64,000 nucleotides of DNA from Planctomycetota bacterium (lineage in GTDB: Bacteria > Planctomycetota > UBA8742 > UBA2392). Where the stretch lies: assembly GCA_016712285.1 (NCBI GenBank), contig JADJRK010000001.1:1116001-1180000 (forward strand), given 5' to 3'. Of this stretch, positions 41,516-50,778 are shown one piece after another; positions within the stretch are counted from its first letter, which is position 1, and each line of letters starts with the position of its first letter. The position numbers and the translations under genes were made by a program. The notes under the pieces were generated by a model, which was not told the origin of the DNA, ran no database searches, and saw only the letters and a program-made list of their open reading frames with translations.

Positions 41516-43531
41516 TTGGCTTTCACTTCACCGCTGATCGTCGGCATCACCCCGCCCACCGGCGATCACCCGCGCCCGCAGGAGATTGTCGAGTTTCCTG
41601 TCCGCACAGCAGTCGAGCTGCGCCTTGACCTGAATGGTGCATGGCGCGCCGTGCTGGAAGACATGGAATCGTTGATGGACCGCATCGAGTGGCTCACCGA
41701 CGACATCAGCGAGTTTGCCCCGCCGCCGCTGGTCATCGCCACCTGCCGGCGCGAGCAGGATGGCGGGCGCTTTGACGGCTCTGAAGAAGAACGCCTGAAG
41801 GTGCTGCAACTGTGCGGCAAGGTCTGCGACCTCGTCGATGTGGAAGCGGGCGTGAAGGCCGACGTGCCCGCGGCCAAGACCATTCGCAGCTTTCATGATT
41901 TCGAAGGCGTGCCCGAGGACCTGAACGCCCTTGCCGTGCGCCTGCGCAAAGAGGGTGGCGCGCTGATCAAGATTGTCGGCATGGCCGAAGGCATTCGCGA
42001 CAACCTGCGCATTCGCGACTTCCTGCAGGGTAAAGAAGACATCGGCGCATTCCTGATGGGCGAGTATGGCGTGCCGTCGCGCCTGCTTGGCCCAAGCTGG
42101 GGTAGCGCGCTGAACTACGCCTCGCTGGGCAGCGGCGAAGTCGCGCCCGGCATGGTCGACTTCCGGCGCATGGTCAACTTGTACCGCTCGGCGCTGATCC
42201 AGCCGAGCTGGGAGTTCTTCGGCATCACCGGCAAGCGCGTGGCGCATAGTCTAAGCCCGGCGCTGCACAACGTCGCGCTGACACAGTTGAACCAGGACCG
42301 CGTGTACCTGCCGCTGGCAGCGCGCAGCGCCGACGACTTCGCAGAGTTCGCGAGGGCGTTGCCCGTAGCGGGCGCCAGCGTGACCATCCCGTTCAAGCAG
42401 GACATGCTCAAGCACTGCACCAAGCTTGACGAGGCAGCTGAAGCCACGGGCGCGATCAACACCATGGTGCGCCAGCCCGACGGCAACTATCGCGGCAAGA
42501 ACACCGACGTGCAGGGCTTTGCTGATGACATCAAGGTGCTTTACAACAAGCCGCTATTCGGTCGCACGGCACTCGTGCTTGGTGCCGGCGGCTCGGCCCG
42601 CGCAGTGACCTATGCCCTGCGGCAGGAAGGCACCAAAGTGTTTGTGTGGGCCCGCCGCCCCGAGCAGGCCGCCGAGCTTGCCCAAACGATGCACGCCATC
42701 GCCGTAACCGACCCGCAGCAGGTACAGGGCCAAATCGACCTGCTGATCAACACCACGCCCTGCGGCATGGCAGGGCCGTTTGCCGGCGAACTGCCGCTGC
42801 CGTTCGAGACGTTGCAGCCGCTGTTGCGCCACGACGGGCTGGTCTACGACCTGGTGTACGACCCCGACGAGACCCCGCTGATGCTCGCGGCCACGAAAGC
42901 CGGCGTGCTTGCGCACAACGGCCTGGGCATGTTGCGTCGGCAGGCGGCTTTGCAGGCAATTGCGTTTGGCTATCGGCTGCGCTTTGAACTGGAAGAGCCG
43001 CCAAAGACCAGCAAGCACGTATGGCTCGTGGGTTACCGTGGCGCCGGCAAGAGTGCGCTGGCGCGCGAGCTGTCGGTCAAGCTGCACCGGCGCGCGCTCG
43101 ACATCGACGGCCAGATCGAACTGCGGGGCGGCGCCAAGATTCGCGAGATCTTTGCCGAAAGAGGCGAAGCCGAGTTCCGGAAGCTCGAGGCGGCAGCGAT
43201 CGAGAAGGCCGCCCAGGGCAAACCGGACGTGGTGATTGCCGCCGGCGGCGGCGCCGTTGAGTCTGAACAGAACATCCTGCGCATGCGGCAGAGCGGCGTG
43301 GTGATCTACCTGGATGCCACGGAAGAACAGTTAATGAAGCGACTCAGCGGCGACGACGCGCGCCCGTCGCTGACCGGCCGGCCCGTCGCGGAGGAAGTAC
43401 CCGAAATGCTGGCCAAGCGCCGGCCGCTGTATGAACGCGCCGCGCACATCACCTGGAAAGTCAACGACCAGGGTGCGCGCGAGCAGGCTGGCGAACTGGC
43501 GGCAATGCTGGCAGAGTTCGGCAAGGCGTAG
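41516..43531 (+). CDS. Trifunctional shikimate-pathway enzyme AroD-AroE-AroK
   Basis: 671 residues joining three consecutive steps. Residues 5-230 are type I 3-dehydroquinate dehydratase (His127 in SFHDFEG, Schiff-base Lys152 in LIKIVGMA, then PSRLLGPSWGSALNYA). Residues 234-495 are shikimate dehydrogenase (VAHSLSPALHN, Lys294 in VTIPFKQDML, GKNTDVQGF, LVLGAGGSARAV). Residues 500-671 are shikimate kinase (P-loop GYRGAGKS 506-513, DIDGQIELRGG, VIAAGGGAV, RPSLTGRP). The TTG at 41516 has GGAG six bases upstream; an in-frame ATG at 41480 lacks one. All key catalytic residues look intact. Confidence 0.93.
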   Translation: MAFTSPLIVGITPPTGDHPRPQEIVEFPVRTAVELRLDLNGAWRAVLEDMESLMDRIEWLTDDISEFAPPPLVIATCRREQDGGRFDGSEEERLKVLQLCGKVCDLVDVEAGVKADVPAAKTIRSFHDFEGVPEDLNALAVRLRKEGGALIKIVGMAEGIRDNLRIRDFLQGKEDIGAFLMGEYGVPSRLLGPSWGSALNYASLGSGEVAPGMVDFRRMVNLYRSALIQPSWEFFGITGKRVAHSLSPALHNVALTQLNQDRVYLPLAARSADDFAEFARALPVAGASVTIPFKQDMLKHCTKLDEAAEATGAINTMVRQPDGNYRGKNTDVQGFADDIKVLYNKPLFGRTALVLGAGGSARAVTYALRQEGTKVFVWARRPEQAAELAQTMHAIAVTDPQQVQGQIDLLINTTPCGMAGPFAGELPLPFETLQPLLRHDGLVYDLVYDPDETPLMLAATKAGVLAHNGLGMLRRQAALQAIAFGYRLRFELEEPPKTSKHVWLVGYRGAGKSALARELSVKLHRRALDIDGQIELRGGAKIREIFAERGEAEFRKLEAAAIEKAAQGKPDVVIAAGGGAVESEQNILRMRQSGVVIYLDATEEQLMKRLSGDDARPSLTGRPVAEEVPEMLAKRRPLYERAAHITWKVNDQGAREQAGELAAMLAEFGKA

Positions 43532-43612
43532 TCTCCTGACTTCTGCATCTCGACCGGGTTGGCTCTTCGCGTACTACGCGGGCATAGTAGTTTGTAGCGA
43601 GTTGGGCGTGCC

Positions 43613-44554
43613 ATGACCGAGTTGTTCGAAATCATCGGCAAGATGCCGCCGTGGTTCTGGCTGGCCTACTGGTTCGTGATCGGCGCGTTCGTCGGCAGTT
43701 TCCTGAACGTGGTGGTCTACCGGCTGCCGCGCAACTGCCTCAGCATCAACAATCCCAAACGCAGCTTCTGCCCGAGCTGCAAAAAGCAGTTGAAGTGGAG
43801 CGACAACCTGCCGCTGATCGGGTGGGCGCGGCTGCGCGGCAAGTGCCGGTTTTGCGGCGTGAAGTTCGGCGCCCGCTACCCGCTGGTCGAGTTGATGACC
43901 GCCGTGCTGTTCCTGGTTTCGGCCTGGGGCGTGCTGTATGGCTACGGCCTGCGCAACACTTCGGGCGACCCGGGCTCGTGGCTGACGCTGCTGCATGTGC
44001 TGGGCATCATCGGCGTGCTGGTGCCGTGGGCCCTGATTGACCTTGACCTGACGGTGATTCCCGACTCGCTGACGCTGGGCCCGCTGATCGTGTTCATACC
44101 CTTTGCGGCCCATGCTGATGCGCTGCAGTTCGGGCTGGACCGCAACACGTCGCACCTGCTGTTTTCGTTTCTGCCCGAGTGGCTCGACAGCATCGCCAGC
44201 GTCACGGTGGCGGGTGTGGGTGCGGCACTGGTGCTGTGGCTGATCGGCAAAGGCGCCAACGTGGTGTTTCGCAAGCGCGTCGAGGAAATCGGCGGCGAAG
44301 CCATGGGCTTTGCCGACGTCAAGCTGATGATCCTGCTGGGCGCGATGCTTGGCTGGCCCAAGCTGCTGGCGGCCTTTGGCGTTGCCATCTTTGCGGGGTC
44401 CGTGGTCGGCGGCATCCAGTTGATCCTGAAGAAGAAGCACGGCACGCCGTTCGGCCCCTATCTCGCGCTGGGCGCGATTTCGGCGGCACTGGCGATGTCG
44501 TGGCTGCTGCGTGTCGCCGACTGGTATCTGAACCTGCTTGGGGGGCTGGTCTAA
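43613..44554 (+). CDS. pilD: Prepilin peptidase / type IV leader peptidase
   Basis: A 313-residue membrane aspartic protease that cleaves, and often N-methylates, type IV pilins and type II secretion pseudopilins. The zinc-binding Cys53, Cys56, Cys78 and Cys81 (CPSC, CRFC) lie in the cytoplasmic loop. The catalytic Asp residues fall in the segment LIDLDLTVIPD (near 142-150) and at Asp234 in GFADVKLM. Eight or so helices. The stop overlaps the next start as TAATG. No pilin gene lies in the window. Confidence 0.93.
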   Translation: MTELFEIIGKMPPWFWLAYWFVIGAFVGSFLNVVVYRLPRNCLSINNPKRSFCPSCKKQLKWSDNLPLIGWARLRGKCRFCGVKFGARYPLVELMTAVLFLVSAWGVLYGYGLRNTSGDPGSWLTLLHVLGIIGVLVPWALIDLDLTVIPDSLTLGPLIVFIPFAAHADALQFGLDRNTSHLLFSFLPEWLDSIASVTVAGVGAALVLWLIGKGANVVFRKRVEEIGGEAMGFADVKLMILLGAMLGWPKLLAAFGVAIFAGSVVGGIQLILKKKHGTPFGPYLALGAISAALAMSWLLRVADWYLNLLGGLV

Positions 44555-45426
44555 TGGCTGAGTACGTCATCAGTATCAACGGTGACTTTGTTGAAACCGC
44601 TGACGCGCGCATCAGCGTGCTGGACCACGGCTTTCTGTTTGGCGACTCGATCTATGAAGTTGTGCGCACAGTCAACGGCCGCCTGTTCGCCGCGGACCGC
44701 CACCTCAAGCGCCTTCACGCCAGCGGCCATGCGCTGGGCATGCCGCTGCAGCGCCCCGACGACTGGCTGCTGGAGCACTTCCGGCAGATGCACAAGCGCG
44801 CCTCGTGGGACGAAAGCTACCTGCGCATCATCGTCACCCGCGGCGTGGGCGAACTTGACCTGCACCCGGGCTCATGCGCGACCCAGACCATCGTCGGCAT
44901 CGCCAAGCCGCTGCCCCAGTGGCCCCACGATGCCTACGCGCATGGCTGCAAGGTCATCGTGGCGAACGTGCGGCGCAACCCCAAGCAGGCCACCGACCCG
45001 GCAATCAAGAGCGGCAACTACCTGAACAACGTGCTCGCGATCATGGAAGCGCGCAGCCAGAACGCCGTCGAAGCCATCATGATGAACGTGGAGGGGTTCC
45101 TGACCGAGTGCACCACCAGCAACGTCTTCATCGTCAAAGGTGGCGTCGTGAAGACGCCGGCCCTGCACCAGGGGCTGCTTGAGGGCGTGACACGCGGCTT
45201 TATCTTCGAGACCTGCAAGCGCGTCGGCATCGCGTGCGAAGAGTCAGACCTGCGCGAAGAAGACCTGCACGGCGCCGACGAAGTGTTCATCACCAGCACG
45301 ACTCGCGACGTCATGCCGGTTGGGTTCATCGGGGATCGCAAGCTTACCTCTGTCCCCGGCACGATCACGTTGAAGGTCGCCAACGCTTATCACGATGTGC
45401 TCCACGACGTCGCCAACCAACTATAA
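44554..45426 (+). CDS. Class IV (branched-chain/D-amino-acid-type) aminotransferase
   Basis: A 290-residue PLP enzyme of fold type IV. The catalytic lysine is Lys152 in DPAIKSGNYLNNVLA. SVLDHGFLFGDSIYEVVR is the N-terminal signature, and LTECTTSNVFIVKGG with ITSTTRDVMPV form the phosphate cup. Candidates are branched-chain aminotransferase, D-alanine aminotransferase or aminodeoxychorismate lyase; the fit to the first two is better. It starts at the ATG within TAATG after pilD and itself ends in a TAATG overlap with the lipid kinase. Confidence 0.88.
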   Translation: MAEYVISINGDFVETADARISVLDHGFLFGDSIYEVVRTVNGRLFAADRHLKRLHASGHALGMPLQRPDDWLLEHFRQMHKRASWDESYLRIIVTRGVGELDLHPGSCATQTIVGIAKPLPQWPHDAYAHGCKVIVANVRRNPKQATDPAIKSGNYLNNVLAIMEARSQNAVEAIMMNVEGFLTECTTSNVFIVKGGVVKTPALHQGLLEGVTRGFIFETCKRVGIACEESDLREEDLHGADEVFITSTTRDVMPVGFIGDRKLTSVPGTITLKVANAYHDVLHDVANQL

Positions 45427-46307
45427 TGCGCCGACTGCTCGCGATCGCTAACCCCATCTCCGGCCGCGGGCACTCGCTGCGACTTGTGCCGCGCATTGAA
45501 CAACTGGCAGTCCGCGCCGGCATCGAGATCAAGATCTCGCTGACCGAGCGCGCCGGCCACGGCCGCGAACTGGCCGCGGCAGCCGCAGGGCAGGGCTTCG
45601 ATGGCGTCATGGCAGTCGGCGGCGATGGCACCATCAACGAGGTCATCAACGGCCTCGGCCCCCACGGCTTGCCGCTGCTGGTCGTGCCGCAGGGCACCGG
45701 CAACGTGCTGGCCAAAGAGCTGAAGGCGACCCGCAAACTTGACCGGTATGTGCGGGCGCTGGGCGAGTGGCGGACGCGCAAGCGCGACCTGGGGCAACTG
45801 AGCACGGGCCGCTTGTTCGCCTGCTTTGTGGGTGCGGGCTTTGACGGCCAGTGCACCAAGGCCTTTGCCGAGCGCAAAGGCAGCATCCGCATGGTGCAGT
45901 ACGTGCCGATCATGTGGAACGCAATCCGGCATAGCGACTTCAGCAGCGTTGTGGTCAACGGCGAGGATGGCAAGACCTCGGGGCCGTCCAGCTACGCGCT
46001 GGTTTCCATCACGCCTGAGTACGGCGGGCCGATCGCGCTTACCGGCAAAGCCATCGCCGATGACGGCCGCTTCGATGTGCTGACGATTCACGAGCGCATC
46101 TCGCCGATCACGCTGCTGAAGCTGGTCGGGTACGCGTTCGTGCGCCGCATGGGTCGCGCGGCGTCGGCCCGCTTCATGCGCTGCACCGAAGTCGAGATCA
46201 GCGCCGATGAAGAAGTGCCGATCCAGGTGGACGGCGACTTCGCGGGCTACCTGCCCGTGCGCGCAAAAGTGCTACCCAACGCTCTGCGCTACTTCCAGCC
46301 AGACTAA
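45426..46307 (+). CDS. Diacylglycerol kinase-like lipid kinase
   Basis: 293 residues of the YegS/DgkB-type DAGK catalytic family. AIANPISGRG at the start, GGDGTINEVINGL at 65-77 (nucleotide loop), LLVVPQGTGNVLAKEL, then CFVGAGFDGQ. It phosphorylates a lipid such as diacylglycerol or a sphingoid/ceramide base. Third gene of the TAATG-linked chain with the aminotransferase and pilD. Because an amino-acid aminotransferase and a lipid kinase share a message, an aminolipid role is imaginable but unproven. Confidence 0.88.
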   Translation: MRRLLAIANPISGRGHSLRLVPRIEQLAVRAGIEIKISLTERAGHGRELAAAAAGQGFDGVMAVGGDGTINEVINGLGPHGLPLLVVPQGTGNVLAKELKATRKLDRYVRALGEWRTRKRDLGQLSTGRLFACFVGAGFDGQCTKAFAERKGSIRMVQYVPIMWNAIRHSDFSSVVVNGEDGKTSGPSSYALVSITPEYGGPIALTGKAIADDGRFDVLTIHERISPITLLKLVGYAFVRRMGRAASARFMRCTEVEISADEEVPIQVDGDFAGYLPVRAKVLPNALRYFQPD

Positions 46308-46678
46308 GTGAACCACGGAGGCTCACGGCGATTGCCTGATGCCACTCTGAGGTCGTGTTTGCGGGTTACGCTTCGTTTGAACTACCTGACGCGAAGGGGC
46401 GAAGGTGGCGAAGGCCGCGAAGACAAACCTTCCGTGACGCAGTTCTTCGCGCCCTTCGCTTCTTCGCGTGAAGCAGTTTGTCGAGCGCCAGAAGCCGAAG
46501 TGCTACATGCTGATCAGTCGAGTTCTGCAGGTCCGCACGGGCTACAAGTTCATGGCGTTGGCCTGTTGAAGCCAGCCAGCAGATTCAAATGAACTGGCGC
46601 TGGGTCTTGCATTGGTCGATGGCCAGTGGTCACTTGGCCCGCGCCAGCCCAACGCCACTACGTCGCAGGAGCTTGACC
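46308..46678 (+). other. Gene-free leader of the formiminotransferase gene
   Basis: No gene seen. CGCGAAGGGGCGAAGG-type repeats (about 46391-46423) face an inverted partner (CTTCGCGCCCTTCGC near 46445-46475). Closer to the gene, CTGGCGC (46594-46600) pairs with GCGCCAG (46641-46647) around an inner GGCCA/TGGCC stem, a possible mRNA leader structure ending about 31 bases before the start codon. Confidence 0.35.
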
Positions 46679-48298
46679 ATGCCGATCGTCGAATGCGTTC
46701 CCAACTTCAGTGAAGGCCGCAACCAGGAAATCGTGGACCAGATCGTCGCCGCGATCACCGCCGTGCCCGGCGTGTCATTGCTGGGCGCAGAACGCGACCC
46801 TGACCACAACCGCAGCGTGGTCACGCTCGCTGGCCAGCCGGACGCCGTGCTGGAAGGCGCGTTTCAAGGCTGCAAGAAAGCCGCTGAACTGATTGACCTG
46901 CGCAAGCACCAGGGCCAGCACCCGCGCATGGGAGCCACGGACGTGATCCCGTTCGTGCCCATCAGCGGCATCACGATGGACGAGTGCGTGGCGCTGGCGG
47001 ACCAGCTTGGCCAGCGCATCGGCAACGAGTTGAAGATCCCGGTGTTCATGTACGGCGAAGCGGCAAAGCGTGAAGACCGCCAGAACCTGGCCGAAGTGCG
47101 GGCCGGCGAGTTCGAGGGCCTGCGCGAAGAAATCGGCAAGAACAGCCAGCGCAAGCCTGACTTCGGGCCCGACAGCATCCACGAGTCCGCCGGGGCCACA
47201 GCCGTCGGCGCGCGCTTCTTTCTGATTGCCTACAACGTCAACCTGAACACCCGCGACGTGAAGCTGGCAAAGCGCATCGCCAAGGCCATCCGCGAAAAAG
47301 ACGGCGGCATGCCGGCAGTCAAGGCGATGGGCTTTGACCTGCCCGCCGAAAGCTGCGTGCAGGTCAGCATGAACCTGGTGGATTACCGCAAGACCAGCCC
47401 GGCGCAGGCATTTCTGCGCATCGCAGAGCTGGCTGAAGCCGAGGGCGTGCCGATCCTGAACAGCGAGATCGTGGGGCTGTTGCCCCAGGATGCGCTGGAG
47501 CTGTGTGCCCGCCAGATGGCGCAAACGAAAAAGCTGCAAGGTATGGAAGGCGCTGGCCAAATCTGGTTGAACCAGCTTGCGGCCGAGACCCTCAAGCTCA
47601 AGGATTTCGTGCCCGACGAACAAGTGATTGAGCTGAGATTGGAAGACTTCATGGCAAGCGACCTCGAGCAGTTCCCGTATATCGCGGGCGTCAACGACTT
47701 TCTTCGCGACCTCGCCAGCGACAAGCCCACGCCGGGCGGCGGCGCGGCGGCTGCCGTGCTGGGCGCCACGGGCATCGCGCTGGGTGAGATGGTGGGCAAC
47801 CTGACACTGGGCAAGAAGAAGTACGCCGAAGTGCAGGACATCGTGAAAGGCGCCATGGCGCACCTGACGCCCATGCGCGACAGGATGCTTGCCATGTTCG
47901 CCGAAGACGCACGCGCGTTTGAAGCGTTCGGGGAAGCTGGCAAGTTGCCCAAAGACACCGACGAGCAAAAGGCCGCACGCGCCAGCGCCATGCAGGAAGC
48001 ACTGAAGGCAGCCACCATGACGCCGGACCAGACTGCCGCGCTTGGGGTAGAGGCGTTCAAGCACGTCGCCGCAATCGCCAAGGTCGGCAACAAACACGCG
48101 ATTTCAGACTGCGGCGTCGGCGCGCTGAGCCTTTACGCCTGCGTCAAGGCCGCAGTCCAGAACATGTGGATTAACCTGCCCGGCATCAAGGACGAAGACT
48201 TCAAGGGCAAGTTCACGGCCCGCGCAAACGATTACGAACGCGAGGCACAGCGGCTGCTGGATGAGACACTGGCGGTCGTGAAAGCGGCGATCGGTTAG
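46679..48298 (+). CDS. Bifunctional glutamate formimidoyltransferase / formimidoyl-THF cyclodeaminase
   Basis: 538 residues. Residues 1-325 are the formiminotransferase (VECVPNFSEGRN at the start, HQGQHPRMGATDVIPFVP, GARFFLIAYNVNLNT). Residues 335-538 are the helical cyclodeaminase (DFLRDLASDKPTPGGGAAAAV). It ends histidine breakdown by moving the formimino group of formiminoglutamate to tetrahydrofolate and releasing ammonia. AGGAG lies 8 bases before the ATG; the frame extends upstream without homology. No other hut genes are in the window. Confidence 0.94.
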   Translation: MPIVECVPNFSEGRNQEIVDQIVAAITAVPGVSLLGAERDPDHNRSVVTLAGQPDAVLEGAFQGCKKAAELIDLRKHQGQHPRMGATDVIPFVPISGITMDECVALADQLGQRIGNELKIPVFMYGEAAKREDRQNLAEVRAGEFEGLREEIGKNSQRKPDFGPDSIHESAGATAVGARFFLIAYNVNLNTRDVKLAKRIAKAIREKDGGMPAVKAMGFDLPAESCVQVSMNLVDYRKTSPAQAFLRIAELAEAEGVPILNSEIVGLLPQDALELCARQMAQTKKLQGMEGAGQIWLNQLAAETLKLKDFVPDEQVIELRLEDFMASDLEQFPYIAGVNDFLRDLASDKPTPGGGAAAAVLGATGIALGEMVGNLTLGKKKYAEVQDIVKGAMAHLTPMRDRMLAMFAEDARAFEAFGEAGKLPKDTDEQKAARASAMQEALKAATMTPDQTAALGVEAFKHVAAIAKVGNKHAISDCGVGALSLYACVKAAVQNMWINLPGIKDEDFKGKFTARANDYEREAQRLLDETLAVVKAAIG

Positions 48299-48346
48299 GG
48301 AACATCGAAGCAGAAAGGAGCGTAGCGTGGCTGCGGTGCGCTGTGC

Positions 48347-50161
48347 TCAGGCCAGCATCCAGCGGAAGCCTTGGGGTGTGTCCTCTAGCTGGACGCCACG
48401 TTTCTTCAGGTCGTCGCGGATCGCATCCGCCGTCGCGAAGTCCTTTGCTTTGCGGGCGTTCTGGCGGATCGCGACGAACAGTTCGATCATCGCGCCGTCC
48501 ATCTGTTCCACGGGCGCAAGCTCATCAAACGTGGGCAGTTGCCCCGCCTCGACCCGTTCCCACAGTTGCTCACGGTCCGGCGCTTCGGCCCAGTGCTTCA
48601 GGTGCGCAGCCTTGGCCCGCAACGACTCGGGCTCAAGCCATGATTGCACCTGCTCGCGCAAGATCTGTCCGCTGCGCTCGCCGGTGTCCAGTACATCCAG
48701 CACGTCGTTGAAGCTGTCCATCAGGCGCAGCGCTTCCTGGGCCTCGGCTGGCCCCAGTTCCATCTGGTTCAATTCCCCCACCGCCGTGAACACAGCCGCC
48801 AGCGCATTGGGTACGTTCAGGTTGTCGTTCAGGGCGTCGTCAAAGTCGGTCTCGGCTTTGCTCACCAGCGCCAGCACGTGATCGCTGGCAACGCCGTCGG
48901 CGGGATGTGCCGCTACCGCCTCGCGCAACTTGTCGTAACGCGATTGCAGCCGCTCGACGCTGGCCTTGCTTTGCGCCAGCAGGTCAAAACCGAAATTCAT
49001 CGGCTGCGTGTACTGGTTGCAGATCAACGCGTAGCGCAGCACGTTGGCAGGCACGCGCCCGGCGGCGAACCCGGCGGCTTCAAGGTCACGGGCAAGGTCG
49101 CTCAATCCCTGGCCCTGCGGGTCCAGCAGGTCTTTGGCTGTATAGAAGGTGCCGTCGCGCTTGCTCATCTTCTTGCCGTTGACCAGCAGGAAGCGGCCGT
49201 GCACCCAGTAGCGGGCAAACGCGTTGCGGGGCGCGCCCTCGTCGGGCGAACCATGGGGGCCCGGCACATGCGTGTGGTACGCGCCGTAGCTCTGCGCGAT
49301 CTCACACTCGTGGTGCGGGAAGATGTTGTCCTCGCCGCCCGTATGGATGTCGATCAACGCGCCCAGGTGCGCGCGCGACATCGCGCTGCATTCAATGTGC
49401 CAGCCGGGAAAGCCCGGCTTGATGCGCGGGTCTACGCCGTCGGGGCAGATCTGGGCAAAGCGGCGCCAGTCTTCGGGTTCCCAGCCCACGTTGCTGTGGG
49501 GGTCCCACTGCATGAGGTGCTTGGCATCCACTTTCCAGAGGGCGAAGTCGCGTGGGTCTTTCTTTTCGTCGCGCACACCGACGCGGGCGCCGGCCTCCAG
49601 CTCGTCGAGGACCTTGCCGCTCAGCCTGCCGTACTCCGGAAACTTGGCGACCTCAAAGTAGACCTCGCCGCTGTCCACGACGTAGGCAAACCCGCCGGCG
49701 ATCAGTTTCTGGATCGCCGCCAGCATCTCGGCAACGTGGCGAGTCGCGCGGGGGTGCAGCGCGGGGTCGGCAGCTTCACCGCCTTGATAGATCTTGAACT
49801 TCAGGGCGCGGGCGTCTTCGACAAAGGCATCTTCGAAGTGGCGCGCGACCTTGAACGGGTCGGTGCCAAGTTCCCGCGCGGCCTTGGCAAGCTTGTCTTC
49901 GCCCGTGGCGTCGGCCACGTGGTCTTCGGTCATGTGCCCGACGTCGGTGATGTTCATGACGTGTCGGACCTCATAGCCGTTGCGTTCAAGCACGCGGCGC
50001 AGCACGTCAGCCATCAGAAAGCTGCGAAAGTTCCCAATGTGCGAGTAGCTGTACACCGTGGGGCCGCACGAATACATGGTCACGCGCTGCCCGGTCGGGT
50101 CCAGCGGCTGGAAGATCTCCAGCGACTTGGTGTAAGTGTTCTTGAGCTTCAGGACAGACAT
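48347..50161 (-). CDS. cysS: Cysteinyl-tRNA synthetase
   Basis: A 604-residue class I synthetase. The HIGH motif is SYSHIGN after CGPTVY (zinc Cys), with further zinc ligands in PGWHIECSAMS and HHECE. KMSKS appears as KMSKRDG. The C-terminal DALR and extra domain end near VQLEDTPQGFRW. It is longer than the typical 460-500 residues because of insertions before and after the anticodon region. ATG at 50159-50161 is preferred to a TTG ten codons upstream. Separated from ispF by 50 bases on the same strand. Confidence 0.96.
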   Translation of the reverse strand: MSVLKLKNTYTKSLEIFQPLDPTGQRVTMYSCGPTVYSYSHIGNFRSFLMADVLRRVLERNGYEVRHVMNITDVGHMTEDHVADATGEDKLAKAARELGTDPFKVARHFEDAFVEDARALKFKIYQGGEAADPALHPRATRHVAEMLAAIQKLIAGGFAYVVDSGEVYFEVAKFPEYGRLSGKVLDELEAGARVGVRDEKKDPRDFALWKVDAKHLMQWDPHSNVGWEPEDWRRFAQICPDGVDPRIKPGFPGWHIECSAMSRAHLGALIDIHTGGEDNIFPHHECEIAQSYGAYHTHVPGPHGSPDEGAPRNAFARYWVHGRFLLVNGKKMSKRDGTFYTAKDLLDPQGQGLSDLARDLEAAGFAAGRVPANVLRYALICNQYTQPMNFGFDLLAQSKASVERLQSRYDKLREAVAAHPADGVASDHVLALVSKAETDFDDALNDNLNVPNALAAVFTAVGELNQMELGPAEAQEALRLMDSFNDVLDVLDTGERSGQILREQVQSWLEPESLRAKAAHLKHWAEAPDREQLWERVEAGQLPTFDELAPVEQMDGAMIELFVAIRQNARKAKDFATADAIRDDLKKRGVQLEDTPQGFRWMLA

Positions 50162-50211
50162 CGGGTCCAGGTTCTTGGTCGGCGCCGGCAATCAGCCAAA
50201 GCCGCACCGCA

Positions 50212-50685
50212 TCAGGAATGCCGCAGCAACGCCACCGCCTGCATGACGATGGCATCTCCTCGGCCCACGGCATCCAGGCCTTCGTTCGTTTTGGCTTTCA
50301 CGTTCACGCGCCGTGTTTCGATCTCGAGCAACCCGGCGATGCGGGCTTCCATCTGGCTCTTGAACGGCTTGAGCTTGGGCGACTGTGCGATGATGTTGCA
50401 GTCGATGTTCTCTACTTCATAGCCGCGGCGCTTGACCTGCTCAAACGCGGCTTTCAGCAATGTGCCGGAGTCGGCATCCTTGTACTTGGGATCGGTGTCC
50501 GGAAACAACTCGCCGATGTCGCCCAGGCCCGCGGCCCCCAACAGTGCATCGGTAATGGCGTGCAGCAGGCCGTCGCCGTCGGAATGCCCCTTGAGGCCCT
50601 TGGGATGCGGGACGTGCAAGCCGCCAAGGATCAGCTTTCGGCCTTCCACAAGCGGATGGATGTCGTAGCCGATGCCGACGCGCAT
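50212..50685 (-). CDS. ispF: 2-C-methyl-D-erythritol 2,4-cyclodiphosphate synthase
   Basis: A 157-residue trimeric zinc enzyme of the non-mevalonate isoprenoid pathway that cyclises CDP-ME 2-phosphate. The metal triad lies in GIGYDIHPL (Asp8, His10) and HSDGDGLLHAITDALLGA (His42). FPDTDPKYKDADS and the C-terminal TNEGLDAVGRGDAI are characteristic. Start ATG at 50683-50685; the longer frame above it runs through the kyn gene on the other strand. ispD is not adjacent. Confidence 0.96.
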   Translation of the reverse strand: MRVGIGYDIHPLVEGRKLILGGLHVPHPKGLKGHSDGDGLLHAITDALLGAAGLGDIGELFPDTDPKYKDADSGTLLKAAFEQVKRRGYEVENIDCNIIAQSPKLKPFKSQMEARIAGLLEIETRRVNVKAKTNEGLDAVGRGDAIVMQAVALLRHS

Positions 50686-50778
50686 GGCCCGGATGATGCC
50701 ACCCGGCCTCATAAAGGGAAGCGGTTGGCGGGAACGGTCAATTCGCGCTAGGATGGTCTTACAGCAAGGGACGCGTCT

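Noticed and set aside
48644..50422. 592-codon plus-strand frame.
   Set aside because: Antisense shadow of cysS and ispF.
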